Origin: Candidatus Gerdarchaeota archaeon
GTDB lineage: Archaea; Asgardarchaeota; Heimdallarchaeia; JABLTI01
DNA: 6,863 bases
Direction: 5' to 3'
Assembly (NCBI GenBank): GCA_016840945.1
Contig: JAEORJ010000318.1
Location: forward strand, 1-6,863
Shown: piece by piece, positions 5,134 through 6,863 of the stretch
How the letters are laid out: every line of letters starts with the position of its first letter
How positions within the stretch are numbered: position 1 is the stretch's first letter
The notes under the pieces: model-generated
The model's input: the letters and a program-made list of their open reading frames with translations, nothing else
Database searches by the model: none
Told to the model about the DNA's origin: nothing
Made by a program: the position numbers and the translations under genes

Positions 5134-6863
5134 ATGATTAAAAGAAGTAGTTTGGTTTTATTTATTATTGCTAGCCTAGCAATACAGCCATTTCTTTTAG
5201 AGGAAACTTTTTTCTCGAATGTTTTCGCTGAATCTTCAGGAAATATACTGAAAGTAGGCGAAATTGAGACACCTGAATTCCAGATAAATGGAGTAGGTGG
5301 TGAAGAGTATGTAAAAACAACTATTAATCAAAATAGTGGTTTTGAATCAGCATATGGAAATGGTATACCTGAAGATTATAGTTATTGGGTAACAGGTTAC
5401 CAATTTGTAGATGCTGAGTATCAAGATTTAGTTCATGGAGGTTCTTATGCTGGTTTATGTAGAGCAAAAGGAACAGAACAAGGTGCAGCAACAGCAGAAG
5501 CTTATCGTACTTTTAATAGTTATACAAGTGGGTATCCAATTCTTGTTCAAGGGATAACTTTAGATTTTTGGATTTATTCTCATCCAAATCCTGATACTTA
5601 TGGTGTTCATTATTTTTCTGTTCGTGTATATACTGGTTCTACTAACCGTTACATGAATTACTATATTGCTGCAAACTCGGTTCAGCCAAATACATCCTCT
5701 ACAACAGTGTATTTTGACCTTAGAGATACTCCATCAGGTAGTTGGCAAAATATCCAACGAAATCTTACGTATGATTATGAATCTTTTTTTGGCACTCCTT
5801 CGCCAACAACTTATGCTTATTATATCTATTTTCGTACTCAATCACCTATATATCCTACAGGATATTCTGAAATGGTCTTTGATGATGTAAGTGCAACAAA
5901 TAGCACTGGATTTGAATACTTACTTAATGGTGATTTTGAATCAGGAACTGGTAGCTATTGGACTGGGTCGAATTATGGTCCTGGAACTATTTATCAGACA
6001 GATGATCACACTGAGGGTTCAAAAGCTATCAATATGACATCTAATCCATATTATCAGAATAGTTATTCAAGAACTTATTTAGGAACTGAGTTTGGGTATG
6101 GTGGGAGTCCTCCAATTGCATATTATCCTAATGAACCTGGAAAATTAATTTTCGAGGTAGATTGGAAATACTCAGATGGACCAGGAGGAGGTTATGATCA
6201 ATTAGCATACATGTATATTTCAGGCTATAATATTAGCCATAGTTTCGAATGTTATGTGATGTTTGGCCAAGGATTGGATGAAGTGCCAGATTGGAATTAT
6301 ACAAGTTCTACTTATATTGGAATTGTTATAAAAGCAGATGGATTTGGTGAAAGAGATACTTGGAAACATTTTACCTTAGATATGTATGATATGCTAGCAG
6401 AAATTGGGTTCTTGAGTCTAACATTTAACTTTGCTGCATTTTATACTTACGGAGGACCAAATGCAGATCAGAAAGTTGAATTATTAATAGATGATTTCAG
6501 AGTTATTTCTTATCCTAATGGTGATCCATCCTTTGAGGAAGATTGGGGTTGGACAGGTGCGAATCCCATTATTTCTTGGGAAGGAGATTCAAATCACTTA
6601 TATACCAATCTCACAGCAGATTCGCATTCAGGTGCCAATGCAGCTAATTTAACATCTTACCTGGGACCAAGAACAGCAGCAATAGGAAGACCAATGTATT
6701 ACCAAATCCCTGAGAATCTTTACACTGATTTCTGGTGGCGACTGGATGCAATGCCAACAGGAACAATTGCCTATGCTAACTATCAATTTACTTTTGAAGG
6801 AGGATATAATCTCTATTACATCATTGGTTCAAATGAAAATTACAATCCATCAAATACGTCTAA
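5134..6863 (+). CDS. Large secreted multi-module jelly-roll (CBM-like) protein, 3' end outside the window
   Basis: The frame is open from the ATG to the right edge, 576 codons plus two bases, with no stop. Residues 1-33 form a signal peptide (MIKRSS, then a hydrophobic stretch, ending near FAES), so the protein is exported. It then contains similar modules: one at about 67-256, beginning NSGFES and ending VFDDVSA; one at about 265-458, beginning NGDFES and ending LIDDFRV; and a third beginning NGDPSFEEDW at 462 and cut by the window end. An N-G-x-F-E start, a W soon after and a closing DD(V/F) strand are typical of CBM4/9-like beta-sandwich domains that bind sugars at the cell surface; no catalytic domain is visible so far. 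Tyr, Gly, Ser, Thr and Asn dominate and Lys is rare, usual for surface proteins. At least nine N-x-S/T sequons (for example N186, N210, N256, N300, N366, N388) suggest glycosylation. An S-layer-associated, adhesin or secreted-enzyme role is possible; a membrane anchor would be expected beyond the edge. Confidence 0.8.
   Translation, partial: MIKRSSLVLFIIASLAIQPFLLEETFFSNVFAESSGNILKVGEIETPEFQINGVGGEEYVKTTINQNSGFESAYGNGIPEDYSYWVTGYQFVDAEYQDLVHGGSYAGLCRAKGTEQGAATAEAYRTFNSYTSGYPILVQGITLDFWIYSHPNPDTYGVHYFSVRVYTGSTNRYMNYYIAANSVQPNTSSTTVYFDLRDTPSGSWQNIQRNLTYDYESFFGTPSPTTYAYYIYFRTQSPIYPTGYSEMVFDDVSATNSTGFEYLLNGDFESGTGSYWTGSNYGPGTIYQTDDHTEGSKAINMTSNPYYQNSYSRTYLGTEFGYGGSPPIAYYPNEPGKLIFEVDWKYSDGPGGGYDQLAYMYISGYNISHSFECYVMFGQGLDEVPDWNYTSSTYIGIVIKADGFGERDTWKHFTLDMYDMLAEIGFLSLTFNFAAFYTYGGPNADQKVELLIDDFRVISYPNGDPSFEEDWGWTGANPIISWEGDSNHLYTNLTADSHSGANAANLTSYLGPRTAAIGRPMYYQIPENLYTDFWWRLDAMPTGTIAYANYQFTFEGGYNLYYIIGSNENYNPSNTS

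Noticed and set aside
5666..5890. 74-codon open frame on the + strand
   Set aside because: It is an out-of-frame shadow inside the large surface-protein gene, whose own frame is continuous and gives a coherent module pattern.
1..6863. A defence system, CRISPR array, integrated element or tRNA
   Set aside because: No regularly spaced repeats, transposase, integrase, nuclease, helicase or toxin-like protein and no tRNA-like T-loop were found on either strand.

Overview
The window is AT-rich (roughly one third G+C by eye) and reads as a stretch of an archaeal chromosome. Three things suggest archaea: Shine-Dalgarno-like sites of the GGTG/GGTGA type, matching the 3' end of archaeal 16S rRNA; TATA/BRE-like elements at sensible distances from some starts; and secreted proteins with an N-terminal signal segment and, in one case, a C-terminal membrane anchor ending in a basic tail. 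The protein style (CBM9-like anchored surface protein, bactofilin-like protein, large jelly-roll surface protein, 4-TM protein with a poly-lysine end) would fit an Asgard archaeon. That assignment is inference; no rRNA or other marker gene is present.

Layout, left to right. (1) Positions 1-510 hold the 3' end of a prenyltransferase/squalene-cyclase-like alpha-alpha toroid protein. (2) Positions 662-868 hold a small, highly charged, probably disordered protein. (3) A minus-strand gene, 942-1724, encodes a signal-peptide plus CBM9/DOMON-like domain plus TM surface protein. (4) A divergent 276-nt promoter region is followed by a complete glycoside hydrolase family 4 (NAD-dependent glycosidase) gene at 2001-3320. 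(5) A bactofilin-like beta-helical protein lies at 3494-4162. (6) A minus-strand 4-TM membrane protein lies at 4254-4790, with its start uncertain. (7) A second divergent region of about 340 nt precedes a large secreted protein that begins at 5134 and runs off the right edge. It has at least two complete and one incomplete jelly-roll/CBM-like module.

Every gene appears to be its own transcription unit: orientations alternate and gaps are 70-340 nt. Both convergent junctions contain a perfect inverted repeat of 9-10 bp, a plausible pair of bidirectional terminators. A 21-bp sequence occurs identically in two separate non-coding regions.

Functionally, three of the seven genes point to sugar or glycan handling: an anchored CBM9-like protein, a cytosolic GH4 enzyme, and a secreted multi-module CBM-like protein. 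The bactofilin-like gene suggests a cytosolic scaffold polymer. Nothing proves that these work as one system, and I see no tRNA, rRNA, CRISPR array, transposase or phage gene.
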